From assembly GCF_947179165.1 (NCBI RefSeq), contig NC_077238.1:60178257-60242256 (forward strand): a stretch of 64,000 nucleotides of DNA. Reading direction: 5' to 3'. The position numbers and the translations under genes were made by a program. Shown in pieces: positions 23,221 to 36,010 of this stretch (its first letter is position 1; each line of letters begins with the position of its first letter). The notes under the pieces are model-generated. The model worked only from the letters and a program-made list of their open reading frames with translations, had not been told where the DNA came from and did not search any database. Source of the stretch: Solanum dulcamara. Taxonomy: Eukaryota; Streptophyta; Magnoliopsida; Solanales; Solanaceae.

Positions 23221-23488
23221 TGAAGAAGTACCTCCATCTATTTACAACTTAAGGTGAGTAGCGTTTCAATAATGTGCAAATATTTCTTTACCGCAACTTA
23301 ATTGGATTTTAAATTACTTGAACGTGCCATTTATATGTCTTATTGCGAGATAGCTATAAGAAGCCTAGTAGTTGGAATTTTCAAAATTTGATTTAAGCTT
23401 TGCAAATGTAACAAATATAGCCTCGCAAATAATGTATTAGCAGGAAAAGAATTAAACCAAGGAATTGCATCAATTCATTCATAGACGA
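23221..23488 (+). other. 3' untranslated stretch of family-H element
   Basis: About 270 bp between pol and the 3' LTR, with no frame. No convincing polypurine tract is visible, which fits the decay of this copy. Confidence 0.4.
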
Positions 23489-25114
23489 TTGAACCCCCAT
23501 ATTTTTTTCTTAACTAATATATGTAGCGTGTCATGGTTATATAAGGTGTATATGACTTGTTATAGTACATCGAGAGGATGATACTGCAAATGTGTGGTAA
23601 TATAAAGAAACTAAACTAAATCTTTAGGTCAAAGGAATCTATTAAAAAATGGTTTTGGATTAAAGAAATGGTTCGGGTAGCACCCCAATCGTTCGAGAGG
23701 GATAAATTAACTTGAACCTTCGGGATAAGACTAAGAGTATCTATCATGAAAATAATAATGATATATGAGGTATTATATGATAACAATGGTCGTATGCTAC
23801 ATTTTGAAGTCAAGATAGTTATAAAATAAATGTCGGTAAAAATTATCGTAAGTTTCTCTTATAATATTTTTAAACTTTGGGTCAAATGTCTCAGATCATT
23901 TCTCCCAAAATATAAAGTGTTATGGGGCTCATGACTATCAAATTGAAGAACTACTATTCTAGTTTGTAACCAAAAAAGGGCACATTGAACCGACATTAGA
24001 GTAAAGAGTTATGACAGTTTTACCACGGATAGTTTGAGCTGAAATCGGGTCGCGAACCGGGTTGGGTCAAAAGTTTGGTTAAGTCGGCATTTAGATGTTT
24101 TAAGCCATCAAAATATTTTATTTCAGTTCACAAATAGTGTGCAAGTTGAAGAGAAGGTTCCATGTTGTTCTTTAGTTATGAAGGTGTATTTTTAATGATT
24201 TCTCTCGTTAAAGTTTGCCCCCGTGCCTAGAAACACGATCTCTACGCTAGACAATTGTTTTTCCCTTTTATTAGCTATATTTGAAGCTATTTTTGGAAGA
24301 TAGGACTTTTTAGTTTGTGGTGTTGTTTCAATATTTACACTTGTTTTGCTATGGTAATCATCTCGGGATATTTTTATGTTCATTTCTATGAAGTTCTAAA
24401 GATATTTGTCCAAATTATAATCCTATGAAAAATCTGCCGATTTAAGCTCAATTATAAATTATTTATAGGTCCGTATAAGTTGCGTATATATAGTGCTTGT
24501 GAAGCTTAGATGTAAGGAAAAACTTTCGTGAAAGAACTACGGGCATCCAAACGTTCATTAAAAAGGTAAGCTTCATCCTTCATTTTAGCATGAATTCTAA
24601 GAAATTCCTAAAACATTTTAGCACGAATTCTGAGAAATTCCTGAAATACCAAATGTGATATTTTACTATTCTATAGCTAGAAATACCTTCTGTAAAAGGC
24701 ATTGGGATAGCAGTTGAAGTATTTTCATGATTCTATGAGGTTGATATTTCATTTTTTTGGTTAAATAGGGCATTCGACATCTATATATGTCATTTTGTCG
24801 GCTTTATTGACCATATGTCCATATTTATGAAGTCTTATTTGTCTATGGGTTGTGTGACTTAAAAATATTATGAAAAGCATTTAGTATTTGCGATCAGTCA
24901 TTCTTCATCGTTAAAGTGTATTTTAAAAACTTTAAAGTAACACATCGATTTCTAAAAATCTCAAATAAAATTTTTATGTTTAAACTACTAAAACACTTGA
25001 TTTTTGAAAATACTTTCTTTTACTGATTATCAAGGAATATGGTATAAGAACTAAATGAAGCACCTTAAGCTCCTTATGAATATTTTCAGGATTAAGTTAT
25101 CTTTCTACAAAGTC
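23489..25114 (+). repeat. 3' LTR of family-H element, truncated
   Basis: Aligns with 7086-8673 and loses similarity after ACAAAGTC at 25114, so about 510 bp of its 3' part is missing. A 33-bp tandem duplication (24592-24657) is absent from the 5' LTR. Confidence 0.8.
24592..24657 (+). repeat. 33-bp tandem duplication in 3' LTR
   Basis: Two copies of TTTTAGCA(T/C)GAATTCT.AGAAATTCCT. The partner LTR has one copy near 8176. Confidence 0.8.
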
Positions 25115-25274
25115 GGGTTAAGTTTTCAAGCTTATTTGAAAAACATATGAGGTTCCACACGACATTTGTATGTGATACAAATATGATAATGAGATTATGA
25201 GAATAAGAGTACTAATGAGCCAAGATTGTCTATGTTTTTATTATGGCCTAATTTGTTCATTCAAAGTTCATATC
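25115..25274. other. Unassigned 160 bp between two LTRs
   Basis: AT-rich, no frame, no match to other parts of the window that I can see. It may be target DNA or a fragment of another repeat. Confidence 0.3.
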
Positions 25275-26790
25275 TGTAATACCCGGGCATTTGAAGGTTT
25301 GAAAATGATAAAATGAGGTTAGGCATTGCAAAAATGGCCTTGATAAGTCTTTAGTTCAAGTACTTTGGAAGATAGAATTTTCCAAGAAATTGCACTTCCA
25401 GTAGGATGCGCGATAGGTACGTGTCGTGCACATGCTCCACCACTGTGCAATTTCTCCCCAAGTCAAAATTTGGCCAAATTTTCATTCGCTCAAAATTGGC
25501 CTATCTGGAAACAAGTTTGCATCGTGGACTTGGGTATAATTTTCCATCTGAATTCATCTTTTAAGTGGGGACATTTTAGACATTTTCCTAATTGTTAGTT
25601 AATGAACCTGTTAGGACATAATTCGACCCTATAAACTACCCTATACCCCTAATCTCATTCATTCTACCACAATTCACTTATTCAAATAATTCTCTCTCTA
25701 CAAAAGGTCTCAAAAACACTTTTGAAGACCTTCAAGAAATTCTCTCAAGCTCTCTATCAATAGTCCCAATATCTTCAAGTTTCTTTGATCTTCTCATTCA
25801 AGGTATGTGGGTAATTCATCCAAGGATACCTTTCACCCATGGAGCCCAACAAATTCTCATCTTTTTGATAAATTCAAGTATGTATTTTATGGGGTTTTAT
25901 GATCTCTATTTCAATTACTTTAATTATGATTTCTAATTATGATTATGATCCTATTTCAATATAAATATATGATTATTGCATGGAATTGAAGAGTTTTTCT
26001 ATGAATTTTTCTACATTGATATTTCGGGATCCTGATATGGATTATGGGTATTTTTAATTACACATCCAATTGATATTATTTTTATGAATTATGTATGGGT
26101 TGATATAAAGTATATGATCATGCATGCTTTTAAGTCAATTTCATGATCTTCTAGTCAATTGATCATGCATTCGTGTTTCTACCTTAATTTGAAGTATAAG
26201 TCGTGATCATGAATTTCAAGTATTCAAGCATGTTTTATGTAAGAGGGTGACCTAAGACCCTAATTATACTTTTATGAAAAGGATTCGTAATGATGGAAGT
26301 CCTACACCCACATTACATGAATCACATGATAATGAGCTATCCTTATGAACAAGTTTTATGAATTATGATTATGAAAATCTTATGATTTATGACAAGTATG
26401 ATTTATAATATGATATGTATTCCGTGGGATATTGACTTAGCACCGAAAAGACTTTAAGCTAGGGACTCAACCCAAGGGGTCCTTAGTAGCAATCTCTAGT
26501 CCCTTAACTACGTTGCCACTGTAGGATTGCCTTTATGGCCTAGATAGTAGATCCACATATAGCACATGTTCATGGTACGTAGTCTACCTTGGAAAGTAGC
26601 CTACCCCTTCTCGATGTGGAGATCATCAGATTCCATGTAATAGCTACCATGGTCTTATTGTTGGTTACTATTATCTCCCACATAGGTATGGTCCTTATGA
26701 TGTTTTACAAGACTATCCTATCATTTACTTTTATATGATACTCTTATGGTTTATGGTTTATGGTTTATTGATTCTTCTTATGACTATCTT
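25275..26790 (+). repeat. Family-C LTR, plus strand, 3'-truncated
   Basis: Starts TGTAATACCCGGGCATTTG and has a TATA-like CTATAAACTACC near 25629 and a donor-like AAGGTATGT at 25800. It shares the GGATCCACATATAGCACATG and GTCTACCTTGG.AAGTAG blocks with other family-C LTRs (subtype nearer to N than to 16145). It stops near 26790, where minus-strand integrase sequence begins. About 500-600 bp are missing relative to 16145-18397. Confidence 0.75.
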
Positions 26791-26792
26791 AC

Positions 26793-28004
26793 TCATATGC
26801 CACTTTTCCAATACGTTTCAATATCCCATAAGGTCCTACATATCTAGGACTCAATTTCCCTTTCTTACCAAAATGCATTACGCCCTTCATGGGCGAAACT
26901 TCATATACTCCCAATCATCCACATCAAATTCAAGGTCTCTCCTTCTTATGTCCGAATATGACTTTTGGTGACTTTGAGTCGTCTTCAATCCTTGTCTTAT
27001 GAGCCTTACCTTCTTCATTTTATCTACTAGCGATTCAAGACCAATCAATACCATTTATCCCACTTCAAATCATCCCATCAGGGAACCTATATCTTTTTCC
27101 ATACAAGGTTTTAAAAGGAGCCATTTGGATGCTAGGGTGAAACTATTATTGTAGGCAAACTCAATCAATGGTAAACACTCATCCCAACTTCCTTTAAAAC
27201 CATCATACATGCCCTCAAAATATCCTTCAAAGTTTGGATCGTTCTTTCATCTTATCCATCAGTTTGAGGATGAAAAGTTGTAATTAACTTGACTTTCATA
27301 CCAAGACCCTTTTGAAATGACTTCCATAAATGTAGAGTGAATTGAGTACCTCAATCCAATATAATAGAGATAGGGACACCATAAAGTTTTACCAATTCTC
27401 GAATGTACAACTTGGCATAGTCTTCGGCACCATAGGAAGTCTTAACCAATTGAAAATGTGTTGACTTAGTCATTCGGTCCACAACAACCCAAATAGAATT
27501 ATATTTCCTTCTAGTATGAGGCAAATGCATCGCAAAGTCCATATTCACATCTTCCTACTTCCAAGTAGAAATTTCAATTTCTTGAGCCAAACCTCCCAGT
27601 TTGTGATGCTCAACTTTCACTTGTTGATAATTTGGACACTTGGACAAAAACTCCGCTATGTCTTTGTTCATTCCATTCTACTAATACACTTGCCTCAAAT
27701 CACGATATATCTTGATGGATCCCGGATGAATCGAATATCGAGAACTATGGACCTTATTCAATATTAACTTTCTTAATCCATCAACATTAGACATACACAA
27801 ATGACCTTGGCAATGAAGTACCCCACATCCCTCTTGGGAGAAAGCCTCAATGGCTTTTTCAACAACCAACTTCTTCAATTCAACCAAAACCGAATCATGG
27901 TCTTGCTTGGACTTAACATCCACCACAAGAGACGATTCTGAGCCATTATGCAAAACAACACCTCCATCCTTACAATCAACTAAACTCACACTTAAACTCG
28001 CCAA
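26793..28004 (-). pseudogene. Element O integrase
   Basis: HHCC domain in 27681-28004 (HSSRYSIHPGS, CPNC just beyond). Core in 27351-27548: NMDFAMHLPHTRRK with the first Asp, VVVDRMTKSTHF, AEDYAKLYIRELVKLYGVP and IILD with the second Asp. The continuation with DERTIQTLKD (Glu present) lies near 27215-27260, after an in-frame stop. The GKKGKLS-type C-terminal domain is partly readable to 26793, where the sequence meets an LTR of opposite orientation. At least three stops or shifts. Confidence 0.85.
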
Positions 28005-29310
28005 TATATGAACATTCTTAACCTATTCCTTCTTACCTTCCTCAACATGAGCAACACTATCCATGTACAATCGACTAAGAGCATCGGCCACAACATTTGC
28101 TTTACCCAGATGGTACAACACCCTCATATCATAGTCCTTTAGAAGTTTAAGCCACCTCCTTTGCCTAAGGTTTAAGTTCCTATGAATAAACACATATTTC
28201 AAGATTTTGTGGTCGGTAAACACATCAACATGCACCCCATAAAGATAATGATGCCAAATTTTCAAAGGAAATATAACTGTCGCAAGTTCAAGATCATGGG
28301 TTGGATAGTTTCATTCATGCACTTTAAGTTTCCTATAGGCATATGCTATAACCTTACCATGTTGCATCAAAAAACAACCCAAACCAATATATGAGGCATC
28401 ATAATAAACAACAAACCCAGCGGAACCTTTGGGCAATGTCAAAATAGAAGCCGACGTAAAGCGATTCTTCAGTAGTTGGAAAACTTTTTCACATTTGTCC
28501 AACAATTGAAATTTCACTTTATTTTTGGTCAACTCAGTCAAAGGCAAAGCAATAGAGGAGAACTCTTCAACAAACCTTCTATAGTATCCGACAAAGCCCA
28601 AAAAGCTTTTAATATCCGAAGGAGACAATGGTCTAGGAAAATTCTTCACTGCCTCTATTTTCTTTGGATCAATCTTAATCCTATCACCGTACACCACATG
28701 GCCAAGAAATGCAACTTCCCTTAGCCAAAAATCGCATTTACTAAACTTGGCAAACAGTTGCTTATCCCTCAATGTTTGCAACACCATACTCAAGTGACCC
28801 ATATGATCTTCCTCAGTTTGAGAGGAAATTAAAATTTCGTCAATAAACAGCACCACAAACATGTCCAAGTATGTCTTGAAAATACGATTCATCAAATCCA
28901 TGAACATAGCAGAAGCATTAGTCAACCCAAACGACATAACTAAGAAATCAAAATGACCATAAATTGTTCGACACGCTATTTTGGGAATATCACACTCGCT
29001 TACCCTTAGTTGATGATAACTGGAATGGAGATCAATCTTTGATAAGTAACTTACCCCTTGCAATTGATCAAACAAATCATCTTTCCTCAGAATTGGATAC
29101 ATTTTCTTTACGGTGACCTAATTTAATTTTTGATAATCTATACACATCCGGAGTGACTCAGTCTTCTTCCTAACAAACAACACGGGAGCACCCTATAGTG
29201 AAATACTTGGCCTTAAAAAACCCTTATCCAACAAGTCCTTCAATTGATCTTTCAACTCCTTAAGTTCCGCCAGAACCATATGGTAAGGAGGAATGAAATA
29301 GGTTGAGTAT
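28005..29310 (-). pseudogene. Element O reverse transcriptase-RNase H
   Basis: The longest clean pol frame of the window is 28311-29102 (263 codons). It has [22 protein letters not shown] (first Asp present), FIDEIL where the family has FVDD or FIDD (third catalytic Asp replaced by Glu), [27 protein letters not shown] and VVYYDAS at the start of RNase H. RNase H continues in 28023-28265 ([41 protein letters not shown]). The N-terminal part of RT at 29103-29310 is broken. Retains most of the fold but is not competent. Confidence 0.9.
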
Positions 29311-29329
29311 CGGGGAGGAGATCTATGCC

Positions 29330-29900
29330 AAAAGTCAATTTTCCTTTCGGGAGGAACACCAGAAAATTTATAAGAAACTATAATGGGAAACTAATTAACT
29401 ATAGGGATCGACTCAAGAATGAGTTTCGGAATCAAGATCCCTAACTCGCACTATATGATAAATGCACCCTTTGAAAATCATTTTTTGGGCCTTAACACAT
29501 GAGATAAATTGACCCTTAACCACTGAATCATTATCCTTTCATTCAAGAGTAGGCTCATTCGGAAATTGAAACTTGACCATACGGGTTCTACAATTAATGG
29601 ATACATAAAAGGCATGTAACCAATCCATACCAAGAATAATTTCAAAATAGGACATGTCTAGTTCAACAAAATCACAAGGGACAACCTTATGCAAGACCGA
29701 CATCGGACAACTTTTATAAACTCTCTTGGCTAACACCGAGTAACCAATGAGAGTATAAACCCATAAAGTTTCTAACAAGACTTCGGGGCACATATCAAAT
29801 ATCATACCAAGGTAAGGAGTAACAAAAGAAAAGTTGGCACCCGAATCAAGCAATGCATAAACATCAAAGTTAAAGACCAGTTTCATACCCATAAAGATAT
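29330..29900 (-). pseudogene. Element O protease and linker
   Basis: The 189-codon frame 29539-30108 carries FNVDVYALLDSGANFSFVTP-like sequence; the aspartic protease active site LLDSGA is intact. It continues ILGMDWLHA and INCRTRMVKFQFPNEPTLE. The linker to RT (29330-29538) is frame-shifted. Fused upstream to the end of gag in the same frame, as in other Ty3/Gypsy polyproteins. Confidence 0.85.
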
Positions 29901-30796
29901 CTGGAGACTCCTCAATATCTTTCCTATAATGGAAAGCATAGAATTGGTTGTGGCGTTGGCCACTCTTTTCATGAGCTTGGGCACCTTGTTGTACTTGGCC
30001 TCCTTGAGCAACTTGGCCTTTAGGATGACCTTCCCTTCCTTTGTTAGCAACATTAGGGAACTCGTATTGCTTGTGGCCCATCTTACCACATCCATAACAA
30101 ACACCCAAACCCTATCATTCATTCCACCTTGATTCTTTCTCCATGATTCTTTACACACTTAGAACACTTTGAAAAAGTAGGGCTACTAGCACTCACACCT
30201 CCACCTTGATTCTTAGGGTATGGCACCTTATCTTTAATAAACTTCTTTCCTGAAACTTGTCCTTGTTAATAACGGCCACTACTACCACTGGTCCTATGAC
30301 TTAAGAACCTACCTTCATACAAGGATTTCTTAGAGTCTTTTATCCTCATTCCTTTGAGTTTATCTCCTTAACTTTGTTTGGAAAAGGTCATAAGCCGAGA
30401 TATGTCCATTTCATTGAAAAACATAGTGGTTTGACATTCTTCTGCAACCAAATCGTACACCTCCGATAGGAATTGGCTCATTCGGGCATATGGATCAACA
30501 ATAATTAAAAGAGCATACTTGGATATTTTGGTGAATGTGAGGGCATAGACCCTCATACCCATGTTGCCTGGCCTAAGATTGATGAACTCCAACACTTTGC
30601 CTCCTTTAGCTCAAGAGGGAAGAAGTGATCAATGAATGCAAGTTTGAAAGCTTTCCAATCAATAGGGATTTCATCCACTCTCTCTAACATCCATTGAGTA
30701 TACCAAACTTGAGAAACTCTCTTAATTTGGTAGGCCACCAACTTCGCTTTATCCTCCAAAGTCACCCCCATAATACCCATTATCTTATAAACCTCA
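29901..30796 (-). pseudogene. Element O gag, C-terminal two thirds
   Basis: Retrotransposon gag domain in 30553-30780 and 30368-30595 (YQIKRVSQVWYTQW, DWKAFKLAFIDHFFP, then FINLRPGNMGMRVYALTFTKIS and YARMSQFLSEV in another frame). The zinc knuckle is in 29539-30108: CYGCGKMGHKQYEF, where the last Cys of CCHC has become Phe. Interrupted at 30796 by element N; the N-terminal third is at 39381-39660. Confidence 0.85.
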
Positions 30797-32383
30797 TGTT
30801 ATGACTCAAACTAGCGCCAAGCCGTGACACAATGATTGAAATCCCGAAGGGTCCCAACCAAGCCTCTTGACATAATGTACATATGCACAAGGTAAATTAA
30901 GGAGGAAATGACATAAGGAAATCTCAGCACATGGGTCATAAAAGATAGGAGTATGACACTATAGACTTTACATAATTTGTCCAATGATACTTCTACTTAT
31001 CAAGATGGTCGGGGGCAAAGACATGTTCCTAGCTCACCCTCATATCAAAGTAATAAAAGTATTTAGAAAGGAAAAAACTCCCAACTCGCCCTTGATAAGA
31101 TAAGGACTCACCAATATTTGTAGGATAGAGACTCAATTAGCCACATCTAGAATGATGGTTATGATCTTCTACCCCTATGTTATGATACAATGTAGGCAAT
31201 AAAGTATGTGTTAGTACTTTTGAATGTATTATGTATGTGGGTATGCCATACATTATAAAGCATAAGATGCAATGAAAAAAATAATAAACATGATGTAGAA
31301 AAGGATAAGTAAGGTCATAAGAGAAACCATAATGATCAAAGAATTAAGAGACATAATTGAGATCATCAAGAATATAAAAGAGAGCATACACATGTATGAG
31401 ATAATCGTAACCGATATTAAGACCATGTGACCTATAACATAGAATTATATGATCCGCACCTTGAGAAGGAGGGATACTACTTACCAAGGTAGACTCTGTC
31501 CAATCATTATTATTATTAAGTGTTATATGTGGATCCACTAGCTAGGCTATAAAGAAAACCTACAGTGGTGACATGGTTTAAGGGACTAGAGGTTGCTACT
31601 AAGGCTTAGGTCGAGCCCCCACCTCAAATTCCTCTCGGTGCTAAGTATATTAACCCATGAAATACATATCATAATCATAATCATAGTAATAGATCATACT
31701 TGCGTAAATCATAGCTATTCATAATCATACTTCATAACATGTTCATAGGAATAGCTCATTAAGGATCTCAAGTCACCCATGAAGGATCTTGAGTCACCTT
31801 TTTCATTAAGTTCATCATAATATAATATGGGCGAAGGTCTTCCATCATTACTCATTATTTTCATATAACATCATTAGAGTCTTAGGTCACCTTCCTCATT
31901 AAGGATCCTAAGTCACTCTTTTTCATAAACTTGCATGCAAATCATGGTTAGAACATACTTGAGATTATACTTGAATAGTCATACCTTGAGTGAATTGCTT
32001 GAGGCAAATTGAAGATCAATGGAGATTTAGAGAGGATCCTAGCTGGGTCTTTAATGGAGGTATTGAGAGCTTTTTTGTAGAGGGAAGATTTTTATAGTAG
32101 AAGGATTTGGAGAGAATGAGAAGAATTGGGGGTTTTGGGCATTATATAGATTGGGAATGTAGTCCAAAAATTGTCTAGATTCATTCACTACTAAAAATAG
32201 AAGAAAATTCCATAATACCCTTAATGTATATATTAATGCATATATATATATATACACACACACTTGAGATACCTTTTTTTCTTCCATTTCATTTTATTAC
32301 TTTCAAAAATATACTTGACCCAACAATAAACCCACCAAGGTCATTTAGACACTATATTGCCTTCAAATGCTCAGGATCTTACA
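30797..32383 (-). repeat. 3' LTR of element N
   Basis: 1587 bp; the minus strand starts TGTAAGATCCTGAG at 32383 and ends CATAACA at 30797. Matches 37351-39380 but lacks about 525 bp corresponding to 38470-38996. Confidence 0.85.
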
Positions 32384-32398
32384 ATATCTTCCCCTTAA
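32384..32398 (-). other. Polypurine tract of element N
   Basis: The minus strand reads AAGGGGAAGATAT directly before the LTR start, after a GAGGATGAATAT stretch typical of the end of this pol. Confidence 0.75.
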
Positions 32399-34003
32399 AA
32401 ATATTCATCCTCGAGTGAGATTTGACTAGCATGGAAAAGACATGGAAAGAGGAATAGCAGCCTAATCAGGAATGCAATGACACAAAAATCCATAAAGTAT
32501 GAGATTTTAAACTTAACATAAAATGTGTCTCTAAACCCAACATCATGAACATGCATGCATATGAAAGGCATAGGATAAACCGAAACGTAGGAACTTAGGC
32601 GATGTGAGCAAGAACAACCTAATACCTTGAGATTCAATGGCAGGAAAAAGATATGGATATCGCTTAATCATGTCCTCTACCGCTTTCATGTATCACTCTC
32701 CACTTGTTGATTCCTCCACAATACTTTGACGGATACAACCTGTTTGTTCCTTAACCTTTTCACTTGAATCTCCTTATAAGTTAGCTTTCTTCAATACTCA
32801 TATTTTTCAATGGAACAATAGAATTTAGATCACCCACAAACTTCCTCAACATCAATACATGGAACACCAGATGAACCATAGCCAACTCAAATAGCAAGTC
32901 TAACTCATATGCCACCTTGCCAATACGCTTCAAGATTTTTAGGGCCTCATATATCTAGGGTCAACTTTCCCTTCTTATCAAAATGCATTACACCCTTCAT
33001 GGGTAAAACCTTCAAATAGACCCAATCATCCACACTAAACTCAAGGTCTTTTTTCCTATTGTCTGAGTAGGACTTTTGGCGACTTTGGGTAGCCTATAGC
33101 CTATCCCTTATAAGTCTTACCTTCTCCATAGCACAAAATACCAAATCAGGACCGAACAATGCTACCTCACCTACTTTAAACCATCCCATCAGGGATCTAC
33201 ATCTTCTCCCAAAAAAATCTTCAAAAAGAGACATTTTAATGCTTGAGTGATAACTATTATTGTATGCAAATTCAACCAATGGTAGATGTTTATCCCAACT
33301 TCCTTTGAAATGAATGAAACATGTCCTCAACATATCCTCCACGGTCTGAATCGTTCTTTTGGCTTGACCATCAGTTTGAGAATGGAAAGCGATACTTAGT
33401 TTGACTATCGTACCAAGATCCTTTTAGAATGACTTCCAAAAATATAAAGTGAAATGAGTACCCCAATTTGATATAATAGACAAGGGAACACTATGAAGCT
33501 TTACCAACTCACGAATACATAACTTAGCATAATCTTCAACACTATAAGAAGTCCTTACCAGTAGAAAATATGCCTATTTAGTCATTTAGTCCACAACAAC
33601 CCAAATACAATCATATTGCCTTCTAGTACGAGGCAAACCCCGTGAGAAAGTCCATATTCACATCCTCCCACTTCCAAGTAGGGATTTCAATATCTTGAGC
33701 TAAACCTACGAGCCTTTGATGTTCAAATTTCACTTATTGACAATTAGGACACTTAGCCGCGAACTCCGCTATGCCCTTATTCATGTCATTCCAATAATAC
33801 ACTTTCCTCAAATCATGATACATCTTGGTAGATCCTGGATGAATCGAATACCGAGAACTATGGGCTTTATTCAATATCAATTCCCATAGTCCATCCACAT
33901 TTAGCACACACAAACAACTTTCATAACGAAGTACTCCATCTCTTCCTTGGGAGAAAGACTTAATGGATTTTTTAGCAACCGACTTCTTCAATTCAACTAA
34001 CAC
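32399..34003 (-). pseudogene. Element N integrase and tail
   Basis: HHCC domain in 33734-34003 (HSSRYSIHPGSTKMYHDLRK, YYWNDMNKGIAEF, CPNCQ), intact in sequence. The core lies in 33340-33730 with stops. The end of the core is 33094-33342 (EDMLRTCFIHFKG, LPLVEFAYNNSYHSSIKM, GRRCRS). The C-terminal domain with the KKGKL...YEALKILKRIGKVAYEL-type stretch is readable in pieces near 32880-33010. The pol end (...SLEDEYF) lies at 32395-32420, next to the PPT. Several stops. Confidence 0.85.
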
Positions 34004-35420
34004 CGGATCATTATCTTTCTAAGTCTTAACATCAGCCACAAGAGATAATTTCGAACAATTTCACACAAGAACACCCCCATCCTTAGAATCAACCAAACAA
34101 ATACCTAACCGAGCCAATCTATGCACATCCTTAACCAACTCTTTCTTACCTTCAGCAATATGAGCAATACTATTTATAGACAATCGACCAAGAGCATCGA
34201 CTACGTCATTAGCTTTACCTGAGTGGTACAACATACTCATATCATAATCCTTTAGAAGTTCAAGCCACATTCTTTGACTAATGTTCAAATCTCTTTGGCT
34301 AAGCACATATTGCAAGCTTTTATGATAGGTGAACACATCCACATGCATCCCATAAAGATAGTGATGCTAAATTTTTAATGCAAAAACCACCACCACAAGT
34401 TAAAGATCAAGGGTTGGATAGTTTCGTTCATCAGCTTTGAGTTGCCTAGAAGCATATGCTATGACTTTGCCATGTTGTATCAAAACACAATCCAAATTAA
34501 TATGTGAGGAATCACAAGAGACAACAAACCCATCAGAACTTTTTAGTAATGTCAAAATAGGAGTCGACGTAACACAATCCTTCCATATTTGAAAACTTTT
34601 CTCACATTCGTTCGACCATTTAAATTTTACTTTTTTTTGAGTCAACTTGGTCAAAGGCGAAGCAATAGACGAAAACCCTTCAACAAACCTTCTATAGTAT
34701 TCGGCTAAGCTAAAAAGCTTCTAATATCTGGAGGAGACAATGGTCTAGGCAAATTCATTACTGTCTCCATTTTCTTTTGATCGACCACGATACCATCACT
34801 GGAAAAAATGTGACCAAGGAATGCCATAGACTTCAATCAAAATTCGCATTTACTAAATTTGGCAAATAATTGATTATCCCTCAAAGTTTATAACATAATC
34901 CTCAAGTGACCCACATGGTCTTCCTTATTTCAGGAGTAAATCATAATATCATTAATAAATACCACCACAAACAAATCTAAATATGACTTAAAAATTTGAT
35001 TAATCAAATCCATAAAGATAGCGAGAGCATTAGTCAACCCAAATGACCTGACTAACAATTCAAAATGACCATACCTTATTTGAAATGTCTTCTTGGGAAT
35101 ATGACACTCCCTTTCCTTTAATTAGTGATACCAAAAATGGAGAGCAATTTTAGAAAAGTAACTTGACCCTTGCAATTGGTCAAACAAATCATCTATTCTC
35201 AGAATTGGATATCTGTTGTTTATGGTCACCTTATTCAATTGCCGGTAGTCTATACACATTCGAAGTGATTCATGCTTCTTTATAACAAACAATAGGGGAG
35301 AACCACAAGGTGAAATACTTGGTCTTATGAAAGCTTTATCCAACAAGTCCTTCAATTGCTCTTTCAATTCCTTATGTTTTACCAGAGCCATATGATAAGG
35401 AGGAATGGAAATATATTAAT
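34004..35420 (-). pseudogene. Element N reverse transcriptase-RNase H
   Basis: RT start 35122-35391 ([43 protein letters not shown]). [10 protein letters not shown] has Ala where the first catalytic Asp should be. Near 34960-34990 the box reads FINDIM instead of F.DDI. Two of three catalytic residues are thus lost. RNase H: 34400-34654 ([31 protein letters not shown]) and 34061-34348 (DVFTYHKSLQYV, LELLKDYDMSMLYHSGKAN). Confidence 0.85.
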
Positions 35421-36010
35421 TACCAGGAAGAAGATCTATACCAAAATCAATTCCTCTTTTGGGAGGAAAACAGAGCAAATCATCAGGAAACTCATTAATA
35501 ATAGGAACCAACTCAAGAGTAGGAATCAACATCCCTAACCAGCACTATATGATAGATACACCCCATAGAAATTATTTTCCAGGCCTTTAGACATGAGATG
35601 AATTGACCCTTAATCATTGAATCATTACCCTTACATTCAAGAATAGGCTCATTAGGGAAATAAAACTTGACCCTATGGGTTCTACAATCAATGGATGCAC
35701 AACTAGCATGTAACAAATCCATACCAAGAATAATATCAAAATTAACAATGGAAAGTTCAACAAGATCACATGGAATAATTTTATGCAAGACAAATACAGG
35801 AAAATTTCTATAAACCCTCTTGGCTAACACCGAATCACCAACTAGAGTATAAACCGAAAAAGGCTCTAATAAAATTTTGGGGAACACATCAAATCTCGTA
35901 GCAAGATAAGGAGTACCAAAAGATAAGTTGGCACTTGGATCAAGTAATGCATAAACATTAAATCTAAAGACTCGTAACAATATCAAGAGTCTCATCCACA
36001 TCTTGCCTAA
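35421..36010 (-). pseudogene. Element N protease and linker
   Basis: Frame 35513-36046, 177 codons: VYALLDPSANLSF, where the active-site DSGA has become DPSA. It continues YTLVGDSVLAKRVYRNFPV, IILGMDLLHAS and RVKFYFPNEPILECKG. The first 30 codons of this frame overlap the end of gag in another frame. Confidence 0.85.

Larger units (their letters stand above)
7086..25114 (+). mobile_element. Family-H Ty3/Gypsy element, heavily interrupted
   Basis: Plus-strand order: LTR 7086-9183, PBS 9188-9199, gag, protease start, then the X-family insertion (10933 to about 20030), protease end, RT, RNase H, integrase, chromodomain-like tail, and a 3'-truncated LTR (23489-25114). Domain order PR-RT-RH-INT is that of Ty3/Gypsy. 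All frames contain stops. The 3' LTR stops at 25114, where the 5' LTR would continue for another 510 bp, so the right end is deleted and no TSD can be read. Confidence 0.85.
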
